In this document: in pieces, positions 9,035-19,401 of the stretch
Layout: each line of letters starts with the position of its first letter
Position numbering within the stretch: the stretch's first letter is position 1
Assembly: GCF_012927085.1 (NCBI RefSeq)
Contig: NZ_JABBFX010000001.1
Coordinates: forward strand, 3,472,001-3,536,000
Direction of reading: 5' to 3'
Length of the DNA: 64,000 bases
Origin: Ramlibacter agri
Lineage (GTDB): Bacteria > Pseudomonadota > Gammaproteobacteria > Burkholderiales > Burkholderiaceae_C
Translations under genes and position numbers: made by a program
The notes under the pieces: generated by a model
Told to the model about the DNA's origin: nothing
What the model saw: the letters and a program-made list of their open reading frames with translations, nothing else
Database searches by the model: none

Positions 9035-9094
9035 GAATCCGGTCCCCTCAAGGTGTCGCAACCAAACCTCTTGTTGCGATTTCGAGCCGGATTC
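9035..9094 (+). promoter_or_regulatory. Nested stem-loop in the rpsB leader
   Basis: The outer pairing GAATCCGG (9035-9042) with CCGGATTC (9087-9094) encloses an inner perfect stem TCGCAAC (9056-9062) / GTTGCGA (9073-9079). The structure ends 23 bases before the rpsB ATG. Ribosomal protein S2 is known to repress its own rpsB-tsf message through the leader in other proteobacteria, so this is a candidate autoregulatory site. It could instead only be a stabilising fold. Confidence 0.5.
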
Positions 9095-9117
9095 TAGACC
9101 CAACCTTCGGAGCTCCC

Positions 9118-9870
9118 ATGTCTGTGACCATGCGTGAAATGCTGGAAGCCGGTGTCCATTTCGGACACCAGACGCGCTTCTGGAACCCCAAGATGGCGCC
9201 GTTCATCTTCGGCCATCGCAACAAGATCCACATCATCAACCTGGAAAAGACGCTGCCGATGTTCCAGGAGGCGACCAAGTTCGCCAAGCAGCTGGCTTCC
9301 AACCGCGGCACGATCCTGTTCGTCGGCACCAAGCGCCAGGCCCGTGAGCTGGTCTCCTCCGAAGCCCAGCGCGCCGGCATGCCTTTCGTGAACCAGCGCT
9401 GGCTGGGCGGCATGCTGACCAACTTCAAGACGGTCAAGACCTCCCTGAAGCGCCTGAAGGACATGAAGGCCCAGCAGGAAGCCGGCCTGGACGCCATGTC
9501 CAAGAAGGAACAGCTGATGTTCCAGCGCGAGCTGGACAAGCTGGAAAAGGACATCGGCGGCATCCAGGACATGAACACCCTGCCGGACGCGCTGTTCATC
9601 GTCGACGTGGGCTACCACAAGATCGCCGTGGCCGAAGCCCAGAAGCTGGGCATCCCGATCATCGCGGTGGTGGACTCCAACCACTCGCCCGAGGGCATCG
9701 ACTACGTGATCCCCGGCAACGACGACTCGGCCAAGGCCGTGACGCTGTACGTGCGTGAAATGGCCGACGCCGTGCTGGATGGCAAGCAGAACGCCGTGAC
9801 CGACGTGCAGCGCGCCGTGGCCGAAGGCAGCGACGAATTCGTCGAAGTGCAGGAAGGCGCTTCCGCGTAA
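9118..9870 (+). CDS. rpsB: 30S ribosomal protein S2
   Basis: The small-subunit protein S2, 250 residues, starting [26 protein letters not shown], the standard S2 opening. Further S2 signs: [25 protein letters not shown], and [19 protein letters not shown] followed by [29 protein letters not shown] lies about six bases before the ATG. First gene of the rpsB-tsf-pyrH-frr cluster; transcribed from the promoter near 8966 with a structured leader. Confidence 0.98.
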   Translation: MSVTMREMLEAGVHFGHQTRFWNPKMAPFIFGHRNKIHIINLEKTLPMFQEATKFAKQLASNRGTILFVGTKRQARELVSSEAQRAGMPFVNQRWLGGMLTNFKTVKTSLKRLKDMKAQQEAGLDAMSKKEQLMFQRELDKLEKDIGGIQDMNTLPDALFIVDVGYHKIAVAEAQKLGIPIIAVVDSNHSPEGIDYVIPGNDDSAKAVTLYVREMADAVLDGKQNAVTDVQRAVAEGSDEFVEVQEGASA

Positions 9871-9894
9871 GGCCAACGAGCCCGACCCGTCGCC

Positions 9895-9917
9895 AAGGGG
9901 GCTCTCGTAGCCCCCTT
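9895..9917 (+). terminator. Hairpin between rpsB and tsf
   Basis: Perfect inverted repeat AAGGGGGCT / AGCCCCCTT with a five-base loop, 24 bases after the rpsB stop. No U tract follows, so it is more likely a partial terminator or an mRNA-stabilising element that sets the S2 to EF-Ts ratio. Confidence 0.55.
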
Positions 9918-9953
9918 CGCACAACCGGAATCAACTGAACAAGAGGTATAGAG

Positions 9954-10844
9954 ATGGCTATCACCGCAAGCATGGTCGCCGAACTGCGCGCCAAGACCGA
10001 CGCTCCCATGATGGAGTGCAAGAAGGCCCTGACCGAAGCCGCCGGCGACATGGAAAAGGCCGAGGAGCTGCTGCGCGTCAAGCTGGGCAGCAAGGCCGCC
10101 AAGGCCGGTTCGCGCGTCACCGCCGAAGGCGTGGTCGCAGCTTCCATCGAGGGCACCACCGGCGCCCTGCTGGAAACCAACTGCGAAACCGACTTCGTCA
10201 CCAAGAACGACAGCTTCCTGGCCCTGGCCCGCGCCGCCGCCGAACTGATCGCGAAGAACAACCCGGCCGACGTCGCCGCGCTGGGCGCGCTGGCGTACAG
10301 CCAGGACGGCTTCGGCCCGACCCTGGAAGACGTGCGCAAGGGCCTGATCGGCAAGATCGGCGAGAACATGAGCTTCCGCCGCTTCAAGCGCTTCGAAGGC
10401 TCCAGCAAGCTGGTGAGCTACCTGCACGGCACGCGCATCGGCGTGGTCGTCGAGTACACCGGTGACGAAGTGGCTGCCAAGGACGTCGCCATGCACGTGG
10501 CCGCCATGAAGCCGGTGTCGCTGTCGTCCGCCGACGTGCCCGCCGAGCTGATCGAGAAGGAGCGTTCGGTTGCCACCGCCAAGGCCGCCGAGTCCGGCAA
10601 GCCGGCCGACATCGCCGCCAAGATGATCGAAGGTTCCGTGCAGAAGTACCTCAAGGAGGTCTCCCTGCTGAACCAGCAGTTCGTCAAGAACGACAAGCAG
10701 ACGGTCGAACAGATGCTGAAGGCCGCCAACACCACGATCAAGGGCTTCACGCTCTACGTGGTCGGCGAAGGCATCGAGAAGAAGGCGGACGACTTCGCCG
10801 CCGAAGTGGCCGCCCAGGTGGCCGCCGCCAAGCAGGCCGCTTAA
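9954..10844 (+). CDS. tsf: Translation elongation factor Ts
   Basis: The nucleotide-exchange factor for EF-Tu. It opens with [20 protein letters not shown], the EF-Ts N-terminal module, then [22 protein letters not shown] and the [14 protein letters not shown] motif that contacts EF-Tu; the full core and C-terminal module follow. The length of 296 residues is usual for betaproteobacteria. Ribosome site AAGAGG. 83 bases after rpsB with a hairpin between, and followed by another hairpin before pyrH. Confidence 0.98.
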   Translation: MAITASMVAELRAKTDAPMMECKKALTEAAGDMEKAEELLRVKLGSKAAKAGSRVTAEGVVAASIEGTTGALLETNCETDFVTKNDSFLALARAAAELIAKNNPADVAALGALAYSQDGFGPTLEDVRKGLIGKIGENMSFRRFKRFEGSSKLVSYLHGTRIGVVVEYTGDEVAAKDVAMHVAAMKPVSLSSADVPAELIEKERSVATAKAAESGKPADIAAKMIEGSVQKYLKEVSLLNQQFVKNDKQTVEQMLKAANTTIKGFTLYVVGEGIEKKADDFAAEVAAQVAAAKQAA

Positions 10845-10854
10845 GGCGTGCTTC

Positions 10855-10885
10855 AGGTCCGGCTGGCAGGATGCCCGCCGGACCT
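10855..10885 (+). terminator. Hairpin after tsf
   Basis: Perfect nine-base inverted repeat AGGTCCGGC / GCCGGACCT with a 13-base loop, beginning 10 bases after the tsf stop. It lacks a U tract. A TACACT (-10-like) sequence at 10904-10909 follows, which may be a separate weak pyrH promoter. Confidence 0.5.
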
Positions 10886-10940
10886 CCCCAATTCCCCCCC
10901 AGTTACACTCTCACCGCATCCCCCAAGGAGATCCCCGCCC

Positions 10941-11660
10941 ATGCCCGACCAGCCAGCCCACAAGCGCATCCTGCTCAAGCTGTCCGGTGAGGCCCTGATG
11001 GGCGACGACGCCTTCGGCATCAACCGCGCGACCATCGTGCGCATGGTGCAGGAAGTGGCGGAGGTGGTGCACATGGGGGTGGAAGTCGCCGTCGTCATCG
11101 GCGGCGGCAACATTTTCCGCGGCGTGGCCGGCGGCTCGGTCGGCATGGACCGCGCGACCGCCGACTACATGGGCATGCTGGCCACGGTGATGAACGCCCT
11201 GGCGCTGTCCGACGCGATGAACAAGCAGGGCCTGGTTTCCCGCGTGATGTCCGCCATCGCCATCGAGCAGGTGGTGGAGCCCTACGTGCGGCCCAAGGCG
11301 CTGCAGTACCTGGAAGAAGGCAAGGTGGTGATCTTCGCCGCCGGCACGGGCAACCCCTTCTTCACCACCGACACGGCCGCGGCCCTGCGCGGCGCCGAGA
11401 TCGGCGCCGAGATGGTGCTGAAGGCCACGAAGGTGGACGGCGTGTACACCGCCGACCCGCACAAGGATCCCAAGGCCGAACGCTATGCGCGCCTCAGCTT
11501 CGACGAGGCGATGCAGCGCAACCTGGGCATCATGGACGCCACGGCCTTCGCGCTGTGCCGCGACCAGAAGCTGCCGATCAAGGTGTTCTCCATCTTCAAG
11601 CACGGGGCGCTCAAGCGCGTGGTGCTGGGCGAGGACGAGGGCACCCTGGTGTACGCCTGA
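10941..11660 (+). CDS. pyrH: Uridylate kinase
   Basis: Hexameric bacterial UMP kinase of the amino-acid-kinase fold, making UDP for nucleotide, peptidoglycan and LPS precursor pools. 239 residues. Signs: [15 protein letters not shown] with the phosphate-binding lysine, [11 protein letters not shown], the acidic [16 protein letters not shown] block, and [20 protein letters not shown]. The ATG has AAGGAG ten bases upstream; a frame open further upstream has no ribosome site. Activity is known to be GTP-activated and UTP-inhibited in the family. Confidence 0.97.
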   Translation: MPDQPAHKRILLKLSGEALMGDDAFGINRATIVRMVQEVAEVVHMGVEVAVVIGGGNIFRGVAGGSVGMDRATADYMGMLATVMNALALSDAMNKQGLVSRVMSAIAIEQVVEPYVRPKALQYLEEGKVVIFAAGTGNPFFTTDTAAALRGAEIGAEMVLKATKVDGVYTADPHKDPKAERYARLSFDEAMQRNLGIMDATAFALCRDQKLPIKVFSIFKHGALKRVVLGEDEGTLVYA

Positions 11661-11683
11661 AGCCTGAGAAAGAGGAGCTGGCC

Positions 11684-12247
11684 ATGACAACGATTCCCGA
11701 AATCAAGCAGAACGCGCAGTCCAAGATGGACGCAAGCATTTCTGCGTTCAAGAACACGCTGACCAAGATCCGCACCGGCCGCGCCAACCCGGCCATCCTG
11801 GACACGGTGCAGGTCGAGTACTACGGCTCCATGATGCCGATCAGCCAGGTCGCCAGCGTCAACCTGCTGGATGCCCGGACCATTTCGGTCCAGCCGTTCG
11901 AGAAGGGCATGGGCCCGAAGATCGAGAAGGCGATCCGCGAAAGCGACCTGGGCCTGAACCCGGCTTCGATGGGCGACCTGCTGCGCGTGCCGATGCCCCC
12001 GATGTCGGAAGAGCGCCGCAAGGAAATGACCAAGCTGGTGCGCCACGAGGGCGAGAACGCCAAGATCGCCATCCGCAACCTGCGCCGCGACGCCAACGAG
12101 CACGTGAAGAAGCTGGTGAAGGACAAGACGGCGACCGAGGACGACCTGAAGCGCGCCGAGGGCGACGTGCAGAAGGCGACCGACAAGCACATCGCCGAGA
12201 TCGACGCCCTGGTCCACGCCAAGGAACAGGACATCCTGGCCGTCTGA
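11684..12247 (+). CDS. frr: Ribosome recycling factor
   Basis: RRF splits post-termination ribosomes together with EF-G. 187 residues against the usual 185-186. Signs: [27 protein letters not shown] at the start of the three-helix bundle, the domain II segment ([24 protein letters not shown]), [14 protein letters not shown], and the helical C terminus with [14 protein letters not shown]. The ATG is preceded by AGAGGAG. 23 bases after pyrH, the conserved order. Confidence 0.97.
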   Translation: MTTIPEIKQNAQSKMDASISAFKNTLTKIRTGRANPAILDTVQVEYYGSMMPISQVASVNLLDARTISVQPFEKGMGPKIEKAIRESDLGLNPASMGDLLRVPMPPMSEERRKEMTKLVRHEGENAKIAIRNLRRDANEHVKKLVKDKTATEDDLKRAEGDVQKATDKHIAEIDALVHAKEQDILAV

Positions 12248-12266
12248 CGACGAGCCGTCCGATTCC

Positions 12267-13013
12267 ATGAGCGCCGCCGCGGGCAAGATCCCCCACCACA
12301 TCGCCATCGTCATGGATGGCAATGGCCGCTGGGCCACCAAGCGCTTCCTGCCGCGCGTGGCCGGCCACAAGAAGGGCGTCGACTCGCTGCGCGCCTGCGT
12401 GCGCCACTGCGGCGACATCGGCGTCAAGGTGCTGACGGTCTTCGCCTTCTCCTCGGAGAACTGGAACCGCCCCGCGGAAGAGGTCTCCGGGCTGATGGAG
12501 CTGCTGGTCATGGCGCTGGCGCGCGAAGTGCCGCAGCTGCAGTCCGAAGGCGTGCGCATCCATTTCATCGGCGAGCGCGCCGGCCTCTCCGAGAAGGTGC
12601 GGGCCGGCCTGGCGCAGGCAGAGGCCAATACGGCGCACAACACGCGCCTGACCTTCAACATCTGCTTCAACTACGGCGGCCGCTGGGATATCGCCCAGGC
12701 CGCGGCCAAGCTGGCCGCGCGCGGCGAACCCATCACCGAGCAGAGCCTGAACGGCGCGATGGCCCTGGCCCACGTGCCGGACCCCGACCTCCTGATCCGC
12801 ACCGGCGGCGAAATGCGCATCAGCAACTTCGTCATGTGGCAGGCCGCCTACAGCGAGCTGTACTTCAGCGACAAGCTGTGGCCCGAGTTCGACGCTGCCG
12901 CCATCGATGCGGCGATCGCCGATTTCGGCAAGCGCGAGCGCCGCTTCGGCCGCACGTCCGCGCAGGTCACGTCTCCCGCCGAGAGCAGCGCCCGCCGCAA
13001 GAAGGCGGCCTGA
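12267..13013 (+). CDS. uppS: Undecaprenyl diphosphate synthase
   Basis: The cis-prenyltransferase that builds C55 undecaprenyl diphosphate, the lipid carrier for peptidoglycan and O antigen. Signs in order: HIAIVMDGNGRWA (catalytic Asp, start of the fold), GHKKGVDSLR, TVFAFSSENWNRP, FNICFNYGGRWDI, and the diphosphate-binding DLLIRTGGEMRISNFVMWQAAYSELYF region. The length of 248 is typical. It follows frr by 19 bases and precedes cdsA and dxr; the next genes supply phospholipid and isoprenoid precursors. Confidence 0.97.
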   Translation: MSAAAGKIPHHIAIVMDGNGRWATKRFLPRVAGHKKGVDSLRACVRHCGDIGVKVLTVFAFSSENWNRPAEEVSGLMELLVMALAREVPQLQSEGVRIHFIGERAGLSEKVRAGLAQAEANTAHNTRLTFNICFNYGGRWDIAQAAAKLAARGEPITEQSLNGAMALAHVPDPDLLIRTGGEMRISNFVMWQAAYSELYFSDKLWPEFDAAAIDAAIADFGKRERRFGRTSAQVTSPAESSARRKKAA

Positions 13014-13087
13014 GACGGCCAACGCGATGCCGATGCAGCGCGTTTCCTGCGACCGATGCTGATGGCGGCGCGTTATCCTCTGGCCCG

Positions 13088-13945
13088 ATGCTGAAGCAAA
13101 GAGTCATTACCGCCATCGTCCTGCTGGCCATCCTGTTGCCGGCGCTGTTCTGGAAGACGCCGGAACCCTTCCTGGCCATCACGCTGATCCTGATCGGGGC
13201 GGCGGGTTGGGAATGGAGCCGGCTCAACGGCCTGGGGCAGGGCGCCAACATCGCCCTGGGCATCGTCACGCTCGCCTTGTGCGGCGGCGCCTGGGCGCTG
13301 GGCTGGCCCGAGCAGCCGCCTTCCGCCACGCTGTGGACCATCGTCGGGGCCCTGTGGGTGCTGGCTGGCGCGGCGCTGGTGCGGGCCGGCGTCGACGGCT
13401 GGCCGCGCATCCCGCGCGGCGTGCGCGTGGTCGGCGGCATCCTGGTGCTGGTGCTGGCCTGGCTGGCGATGGCGCAGGCCCGCGTGATCGGCGTCAACTT
13501 CCTGCTGTCCATCCTCGTGCTGGTCTGGGTGGCCGACGTGTTTGCCTATTTCGCCGGCCGCGCCATCGGCGGCAAGTTCACGCAGCGCCGGCTCGCGCCC
13601 GTCATCAGCCCCAAGAAAAGCTGGGAAGGCGTCTGGGGCGGCATGGCCGGCGTGGTCGTGCTGGCCGTGGCCTGGGTGCTGGCCGACAACGCCGCCGGTG
13701 CCGCGGTGCCTTCGCTTTACTCCCGGCTGGCCGCCATCGGCTGGCCGCTCCTCGTCATTGCGGCGCTGTTCCTGGCCGCCATGAGCGTCGTCGGCGACCT
13801 CGCCGAATCGCTCGTCAAGCGCAGCGCCGGCTTCAAGGATTCCAGCCAGCTGCTGCCGGGCCACGGTGGCGTGCTCGACCGCGTCGATGCATTGCTGCCC
13901 ACGCTGCCCCTGGCCATGATGCTGGCCTCGTTCGCCTCCCGATGA
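13088..13945 (+). CDS. cdsA: Phosphatidate cytidylyltransferase
   Basis: A membrane enzyme making CDP-diacylglycerol from phosphatidate and CTP, the branch point for all phospholipids. About eight hydrophobic helices; the CDP-alcohol signature lies at the C-terminal third ([15 protein letters not shown] early, then [38 protein letters not shown]). The ATG was chosen because it opens the first transmembrane helix ([20 protein letters not shown]); upstream frame is not conserved. 285 residues. The stop overlaps the dxr start (ATGA). Confidence 0.96.
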   Translation: MLKQRVITAIVLLAILLPALFWKTPEPFLAITLILIGAAGWEWSRLNGLGQGANIALGIVTLALCGGAWALGWPEQPPSATLWTIVGALWVLAGAALVRAGVDGWPRIPRGVRVVGGILVLVLAWLAMAQARVIGVNFLLSILVLVWVADVFAYFAGRAIGGKFTQRRLAPVISPKKSWEGVWGGMAGVVVLAVAWVLADNAAGAAVPSLYSRLAAIGWPLLVIAALFLAAMSVVGDLAESLVKRSAGFKDSSQLLPGHGGVLDRVDALLPTLPLAMMLASFASR

Positions 13946-15132
13946 AACAACGTCTCGCCGTCCTCGGCTCCACCGGCTCGATCGGCACCAGCACGCTGGA
14001 TGTCGTCGCCCGCCACCCGGACCGCTTCGAGGTCTTCGCGCTCAGCGCCGCCACCCAGGTGGACCTGATGCTGCGCCAATGCCAGCAGTTCCAGCCCGCC
14101 TTCGCCGTGATGGCGAAGGAAGAGGCCGGCCGCGCGCTGGCCGCGAAGATCGAGTCCAGCGGCCTCGCCACGCGCGTGCTGTGGGGCGCGGATGCGCTCG
14201 ACACCATCGCCTCGCACGAGCAGGTGGATGCGGTGATGGCCGCCATCGTCGGCGCCGCCGGCCTGTCGTCCTGCCTGGCCGCGGCCCGCGCCGGCAAGAA
14301 GCTGCTGCTGGCCAACAAGGAAGCGCTGGTCGTCGGCGGTGATCTGTTCCTGGACGCCGTGCGCCAGGGCGGCGCCCGCCTGCTGCCCATCGACTCCGAG
14401 CATTCGGCGATCTTCCAGTCGCTGCCGGAAGACCCGTCGACCTGGGACGCGCGGGTCGAGAAGATCATCCTCACCGCTTCCGGCGGCCCGTTCCGCACCC
14501 GCGAGGTGGCCAGCCTGCGCGAGGTGACGCCGGAGCAGGCCTGCGCCCATCCCAACTGGGTGATGGGCCGCAAGATCTCGGTCGACTCGGCGACCATGAT
14601 GAACAAGGCACTCGAGGTCATCGAGGCCCGCTACCTGTTCGGCCTGGAGCCGAAGCGGCTGGAGGTGGTGATCCACCCGCAGTCCGTCATCCACTCCATG
14701 GTGCAGTACCGCGACACCTCGGTGGTCGCGCAGCTGGGCACGCCCGACATGCGCGTGCCCATCGCCTACGGCCTGGCCTGGCCCGAGCGCGTCGCCTCCG
14801 GCGCCCAGGCGCTGGACTTCACGCAGCTGGCCGACATGAGCTTCGAGTCGTTCGACACGCGCAGCCACCGCCAGCGCTTTCCCGGCCTGCAGCTGGCCTG
14901 GGACGCCCTGGCGGCAGCGCCGGGCACGACGGCGGTGCTGAACGCCGCCAACGAAGAGGCGGTCGCCGCCTTCCTCGAGCGGCGCATCCGCTTCGACCAG
15001 ATCCACGATGTAAACGTGGCAACTTTGACGGCCGTCAGCCCATCCAGGCCGGGGTCGCTGGCGGACCTGCTGGCGCTGGACGCACAATCGCGGTCAGCGG
15101 CGCAGGCGGCCATCCGCCGGCTCACGCCGTAG
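13942..15132 (+). CDS. dxr: 1-deoxy-D-xylulose 5-phosphate reductoisomerase
   Basis: The first committed step of the MEP isoprenoid pathway: DXP to MEP with NADPH and a divalent metal. [26 protein letters not shown] is the NADPH-binding start; [12 protein letters not shown], the metal site [23 protein letters not shown], and [27 protein letters not shown] follow in the usual order. 396 residues. ATG overlaps the cdsA stop by four bases, so translational coupling is likely. Confidence 0.97.
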   Translation: MKQRLAVLGSTGSIGTSTLDVVARHPDRFEVFALSAATQVDLMLRQCQQFQPAFAVMAKEEAGRALAAKIESSGLATRVLWGADALDTIASHEQVDAVMAAIVGAAGLSSCLAAARAGKKLLLANKEALVVGGDLFLDAVRQGGARLLPIDSEHSAIFQSLPEDPSTWDARVEKIILTASGGPFRTREVASLREVTPEQACAHPNWVMGRKISVDSATMMNKALEVIEARYLFGLEPKRLEVVIHPQSVIHSMVQYRDTSVVAQLGTPDMRVPIAYGLAWPERVASGAQALDFTQLADMSFESFDTRSHRQRFPGLQLAWDALAAAPGTTAVLNAANEEAVAAFLERRIRFDQIHDVNVATLTAVSPSRPGSLADLLALDAQSRSAAQAAIRRLTP

Positions 15133-15150
15133 CCTTCCGGGAACCCCATC

Positions 15151-16512
15151 ATGCTGACCGTTCTCGCCTTCATCGTCGCTCTCGGTCTGCTGATCGCGGT
15201 GCACGAATACGGCCACTACCGCGTGGCGGTGGCCTGCGGCGTCAAGGTGCTGCGCTTTTCCATCGGCTTCGGCACCACGCTCTTCGCCTGGAGGCCGAAG
15301 AAGCAGCGGCCCGGCCAGGACACCGAGTTCGTCATCGGCGCCTTCCCGCTGGGCGGCTACGTGAAGATGCTCGACGAGCGCGAGGGTGACGTAGCTCCCG
15401 CCGAACGGCATCGCGCCTTCAACACCCAGCCGCTGAAGAAGCGGGCGGCCATCGTCGCCGCCGGGCCCATCGCCAACCTGCTGCTCGCCATCCTGCTGTA
15501 CGCGGGCGTCAACTGGCTGGGCGTGCAGGAGCCGCAAGCCATCCTGGCCAGTCCCGTGCCCGATTCCATTGCCGCCCAGGCGGGCGTGCGCGGCGGCGAG
15601 CGCGTGGTGCGCGCGGGTTTCGAGGGCGACTCCACCGAGCCGGTGCGCTCCTTCGAGGAACTGCGCTGGCTGCTCACGCGCGGCGCGCTGGACGGCCGCG
15701 ACCTGCGGCTGGTGCTGGATCGCGAGCGCGAGGTGCTGCTGCCGCTGTCCCAGGTCAGTGGCCGGGAGGCCGATGCCCAGCTGATGCGCAAGGTGGGCGT
15801 GCTCGCGCCCTGGACGCCGGCGCAGATGGGCGAGGTGATGGCAGGCAGCGCCGCCCAGCGCGCGGGCCTGCAGAAGGGCGACATCGTCCGCCAGGCCGGC
15901 GCCGTGGCCATCGTCGACGGCCAGCAGCTGCGCGAGTTCATCCGCGGCCAGGTGCAGGGCAGCAAGCCGCTCACCTCCAGCTGGCAGGTGGAGCGCGGCG
16001 GCCGCATGGTGACGCTGCAGGTGACCCCGGAGGTGATGAACGACCCGGGCGTGCCGCCCTACGGCCGCATCGGCGCCTTCGTCGGCGCGCCGCCGGCCAT
16101 GGTGACCGTCCGCTACGGGCCGGTGGAGGGGCTGTGGAAGGGCGCGGTGCGCACCTGGGAAGTGTCCGAGCTGACGCTGCGCATGATGGGCCGCATGGTC
16201 ATCGGCCAGGCCTCGCTGAAGAACCTGTCCGGCCCGCTGACGATCGCCGACTACGCGGGCAAATCGGCCAGCCTGGGCTTTACCCAATATTTGCTTTTCC
16301 TCGCGCTCATTTCGGTGAGCCTCGGCGTGCTGAACCTGCTGCCGCTCCCAGTCTTGGATGGCGGGCACCTGATGTATTATCTTTGGGAGGCCGTGACGGG
16401 CAGGAGCATCAGCGATGCCTGGATGGAGCGCCTGCAGCGCGGTGGCGTTGCGGTGCTGCTGGTGATGATGTCGATCGCTCTCTTCAATGACGTCACCCGG
16501 CTCTTTGGCTAG
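15151..16512 (+). CDS. rseP: RseP site-2 zinc protease
   Basis: An inner-membrane intramembrane metalloprotease that cuts anti-sigma-E factor RseA and clears signal peptides. Zinc site H18-E-Y-G-H in the first helix, followed by two PDZ segments (roughly 110-290: PQAILASPVPDSIAAQAGVRGGE and MAGSAAQRAGLQKGD) and the third zinc ligand in LPLPVLDGGHLMYY near the C terminus. 453 residues. 18 bases after dxr and before bamA, the standard order; RseP acts on envelope stress produced when BamA-dependent assembly fails. Confidence 0.96.
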   Translation: MLTVLAFIVALGLLIAVHEYGHYRVAVACGVKVLRFSIGFGTTLFAWRPKKQRPGQDTEFVIGAFPLGGYVKMLDEREGDVAPAERHRAFNTQPLKKRAAIVAAGPIANLLLAILLYAGVNWLGVQEPQAILASPVPDSIAAQAGVRGGERVVRAGFEGDSTEPVRSFEELRWLLTRGALDGRDLRLVLDREREVLLPLSQVSGREADAQLMRKVGVLAPWTPAQMGEVMAGSAAQRAGLQKGDIVRQAGAVAIVDGQQLREFIRGQVQGSKPLTSSWQVERGGRMVTLQVTPEVMNDPGVPPYGRIGAFVGAPPAMVTVRYGPVEGLWKGAVRTWEVSELTLRMMGRMVIGQASLKNLSGPLTIADYAGKSASLGFTQYLLFLALISVSLGVLNLLPLPVLDGGHLMYYLWEAVTGRSISDAWMERLQRGGVAVLLVMMSIALFNDVTRLFG

Positions 16513-16566
16513 TAAAACCTGAACAAGCAGCAGTAGCCGCGCGGGCCCGCCGGCAAATCCAGAGTA

Positions 16567-18861
16567 ATGAAGAAACACTTGAAGCGCTTTCGCGTGCGTA
16601 CCGTTGCGGCCGTGTCGGCCCTGGCCTTTGCGGCCAATGTGTGGGCGGTGGATCCGTTCACCGTGCGCGACATCCGCGTCGAAGGCCTGCAGCGCGTCGA
16701 ACCCGGCACCGTGTTCGCGTCGCTGCCCTTCCGGGTCGGCGACCAGTACAACGACGACAAGGGCTCGGCCGCGATCCGGGCCCTCTTCGCATTGGGCCTG
16801 TTCAAGGACGTGCGCCTCGAGGTGAACGGCGACGTGCTGATCGTGGTGGTCGAAGAACGCCCCACGGTGGCCGACGTCGACTTCGCCGGCACCAAGGAAT
16901 TCGACAAGGACACGCTGAAGAAGGCGCTGCGCGACATCGGCCTGACCGAGGGCCGGCCCTACGACCAGGCGCTGGCCGACCGCGCCGAGCAGGAGCTGAA
17001 GCGCCAGTACATCAACCGCAGCCTGTACGGCGCGGAGGTGGTGACCACGGTCACGCCGATCGAGCGCAACCGCGTCAACCTCACCTTCACGGTGACCGAG
17101 GGCGAGCCCACGCGCATCAAGGAAATCCACATCGTCGGCGCCCATGCCTTCAGCGAAGGCACGCTCAAGGGGCTGTTCGACCTGGACACCGGCGGCTGGC
17201 TGTCCTGGTACACCAAGTCGGACCGCTACTCGCGCGCCAAGCTGAACGCCGACCTGGAGACGCTGAAGTCCTACTACCTGCAGCGCGGCTACCTCGAGTT
17301 CCGCATCGACAGCACGCAGGTCGCCATCTCGCCGAACAAGCAGGACATCAGCATCACCATCAACATCACCGAAGGCGAGCGCTACGTCGTCTCCGGGGTG
17401 AAGCTGGAAGGCGACTACCTGGGCAAGGACGACGAGTTCAAGTCGCTGGTCAAGATCAAGCCGGGCGAGCCCTACAACGCCGACACGGTGACCGAGACCA
17501 CCAAGGCCTTCACCGACTACTTCGGCAACTTCGGCTACGCCTTCGCCCAGGTCGAGGCGGTGCCGGACATCGACCGCGCCAACAACCGGGTGTTTTTCAC
17601 CATGCGGGCGGACCCGTCGCGCCGTGCCTATGTGCGCCGCATCAACATCGCCGGCAACAACCGCACGCGCGATGAAGTGATCCGCCGCGAATTCCGCCAG
17701 TTCGAGTCGAGCTGGTACGACGCCGAGAAGATCAAGCTTTCGCGCGACCGCATCGACCGCTTGAACTTCTTCAAGGACGTCAACGTCGAGACCACCGACG
17801 TGCCGGGCGCGCCCGACCAGGTGGACCTGAACGTGGCCGTCACCGAGCGGCCCACCGGCAGCCTGCAGCTGGGCGCGGGCTTCTCCAGCGCGGAAAAGCT
17901 GGCGCTGTCCTTCTCCATCAAGCAGGAGAACGCCTTCGGGTCCGGCAACTACCTGGGCGTGGACGTCAACACGTCCAAGTTCAACCGCACCCTCGCCTTC
18001 ACCTCGGTGAACCCGTACTTCACCAACGACGGCGTGTCGCGCACGATCGACCTGTACCGCCGCAGCTCGCGTCCGTACGAGGACCAGGGCGGCAACTACG
18101 AGCTGATCACCTCCGGCCTGGGCCTGCGCTTCGGCGTGCCCTTCAGCGAGGTGGACACGGTGTTCCTGGGCGGCAGCCTGGAGCGCACCGAGATCAAGGA
18201 AGGCACGCAGATCCCGGCGGCCTACCTGGCCTATGCGGAGCGCTTCGGCAACACCAGCAACACGCTGCCGCTGACGCTGGGCTGGTCGCGCGACGACCGC
18301 GACAGCTCCATCGCGCCCACCCGCGGCCGCTACCAGCGTCTGGGCGGCGAATGGGGCGTGGCCGGCGATGCCCGCTACCTGCGCGCCAACTACCAGTACC
18401 AGCAGTACCTGCCGCTGAACAAGCAGTACACGGTGGCCCTGAACGGCGAGCTGGGCTGGGGCGAGGGCCTGCAGGGCCGGCCCTTCCCGGTTTTCAAGAA
18501 TTTCTATTCGGGCGGCCTCGGCTCGGTGCGCGGCTTCGGCCAGGGCACCCTGGGCCCGCGCGACGTGACCGGCGCTTCCATCGGCGGCCCCAAGAAGATC
18601 ACGCTGAACTCGGAAATCCTGACGCCCTTCCCGGGCGCGGGCAACGACCGCACGCTGCGCCTGTTCGGCTTCGTCGACGTCGGCAACGTCTTCGGCGAGA
18701 ACGAGAGGGTCAATTTCGCCGACCTGCGCGCCTCGGTCGGTTTCGGCCTGTCCTGGCTGTCCCCCATCGGCCCGCTGCGCCTGGCAGCGGCCCAGCCCGT
18801 CCGGAAACAGGCTGGGGATAGAATCCAGAAATTGCAATTCCAGATCGGAACCTCCTTCTGA
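16567..18861 (+). CDS. bamA: Outer membrane assembly factor BamA
   Basis: The core of the BAM complex that inserts beta-barrel proteins. A signal peptide ends at NVWA (about residue 25), five POTRA domains follow (from DPFTVRDIRVEGLQRVEPGTV, a hallmark start, to about 420), then the 16-strand barrel ending in a C-terminal Phe (QIGTSF) as expected for an outer-membrane protein. The loop-6 VRGF motif is present (GLGSVRGFGQGTLG). 764 residues. Its stop codon overlaps the ATG of skp by one base. Confidence 0.98.
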   Translation: MKKHLKRFRVRTVAAVSALAFAANVWAVDPFTVRDIRVEGLQRVEPGTVFASLPFRVGDQYNDDKGSAAIRALFALGLFKDVRLEVNGDVLIVVVEERPTVADVDFAGTKEFDKDTLKKALRDIGLTEGRPYDQALADRAEQELKRQYINRSLYGAEVVTTVTPIERNRVNLTFTVTEGEPTRIKEIHIVGAHAFSEGTLKGLFDLDTGGWLSWYTKSDRYSRAKLNADLETLKSYYLQRGYLEFRIDSTQVAISPNKQDISITINITEGERYVVSGVKLEGDYLGKDDEFKSLVKIKPGEPYNADTVTETTKAFTDYFGNFGYAFAQVEAVPDIDRANNRVFFTMRADPSRRAYVRRINIAGNNRTRDEVIRREFRQFESSWYDAEKIKLSRDRIDRLNFFKDVNVETTDVPGAPDQVDLNVAVTERPTGSLQLGAGFSSAEKLALSFSIKQENAFGSGNYLGVDVNTSKFNRTLAFTSVNPYFTNDGVSRTIDLYRRSSRPYEDQGGNYELITSGLGLRFGVPFSEVDTVFLGGSLERTEIKEGTQIPAAYLAYAERFGNTSNTLPLTLGWSRDDRDSSIAPTRGRYQRLGGEWGVAGDARYLRANYQYQQYLPLNKQYTVALNGELGWGEGLQGRPFPVFKNFYSGGLGSVRGFGQGTLGPRDVTGASIGGPKKITLNSEILTPFPGAGNDRTLRLFGFVDVGNVFGENERVNFADLRASVGFGLSWLSPIGPLRLAAAQPVRKQAGDRIQKLQFQIGTSF

Positions 18862-19388
18862 TGAAAATCCTCTTCCGTCATTGCCTGGTGATCCTGCTGG
18901 GCGCGCTCGCGCTCGGCGCCCAGGCCCAGGCCGAGGACTTCAAGGTGGGTTTCGTCAACACCGACCGCATCTTCCGCGAGGCCAACTCCGCCAAGGCGGC
19001 CCAGGCCAAGCTGGAGCAGGAGTTCTCGCGCCGCGAGAAGGACCTCAACGACCTGGGTGCGGGGCTCAAGACGGCCTCCGACAAGTTCGAACGCGAAGCC
19101 CCCACGTTGACCGAGCAGCAGCGCGCGCAGCGCCAGAAGGCGCTGGTCGACCAGGACCGCGACTTCCAGCGCAAGCGCCGCGAATTCCAGGAAGACCTGA
19201 ACGCGCGCAAGAACGAGGAACTGCAGCAGGTGCTGGATCGCGCCAACCGCGTGGTCAAGCAGGTGGCGGAGCAGGAAAAGTACGACCTGATCCTGCAGGA
19301 AGCCGTCTACATCAACCCCAAGCACGACATCACCGACAAGGTGATCAAGGCGCTCAACGCCGCCACACCTGCCGCCACCGGCAAGTAA
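18861..19388 (+). CDS. skp: Periplasmic chaperone Skp/OmpH
   Basis: A trimeric periplasmic chaperone holding unfolded outer-membrane proteins for BamA. Signal peptide of about 24 residues ([16 protein letters not shown]), then the beta-strand core [28 protein letters not shown] and long charged coiled-coil arms (DLNDLG to [17 protein letters not shown]), ending in the second half of the core ([26 protein letters not shown]). 175 residues, start overlapping bamA by one base. Confidence 0.94.
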   Translation: MKILFRHCLVILLGALALGAQAQAEDFKVGFVNTDRIFREANSAKAAQAKLEQEFSRREKDLNDLGAGLKTASDKFEREAPTLTEQQRAQRQKALVDQDRDFQRKRREFQEDLNARKNEELQQVLDRANRVVKQVAEQEKYDLILQEAVYINPKHDITDKVIKALNAATPAATGK

Positions 19389-19401
19389 GGCGGATCCGGC
19401 C

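Noticed and set aside
15094..18837. A long antisense open frame opposite rseP and bamA
   Set aside because: Same GC-driven artefact; rseP and bamA fully account for the region.
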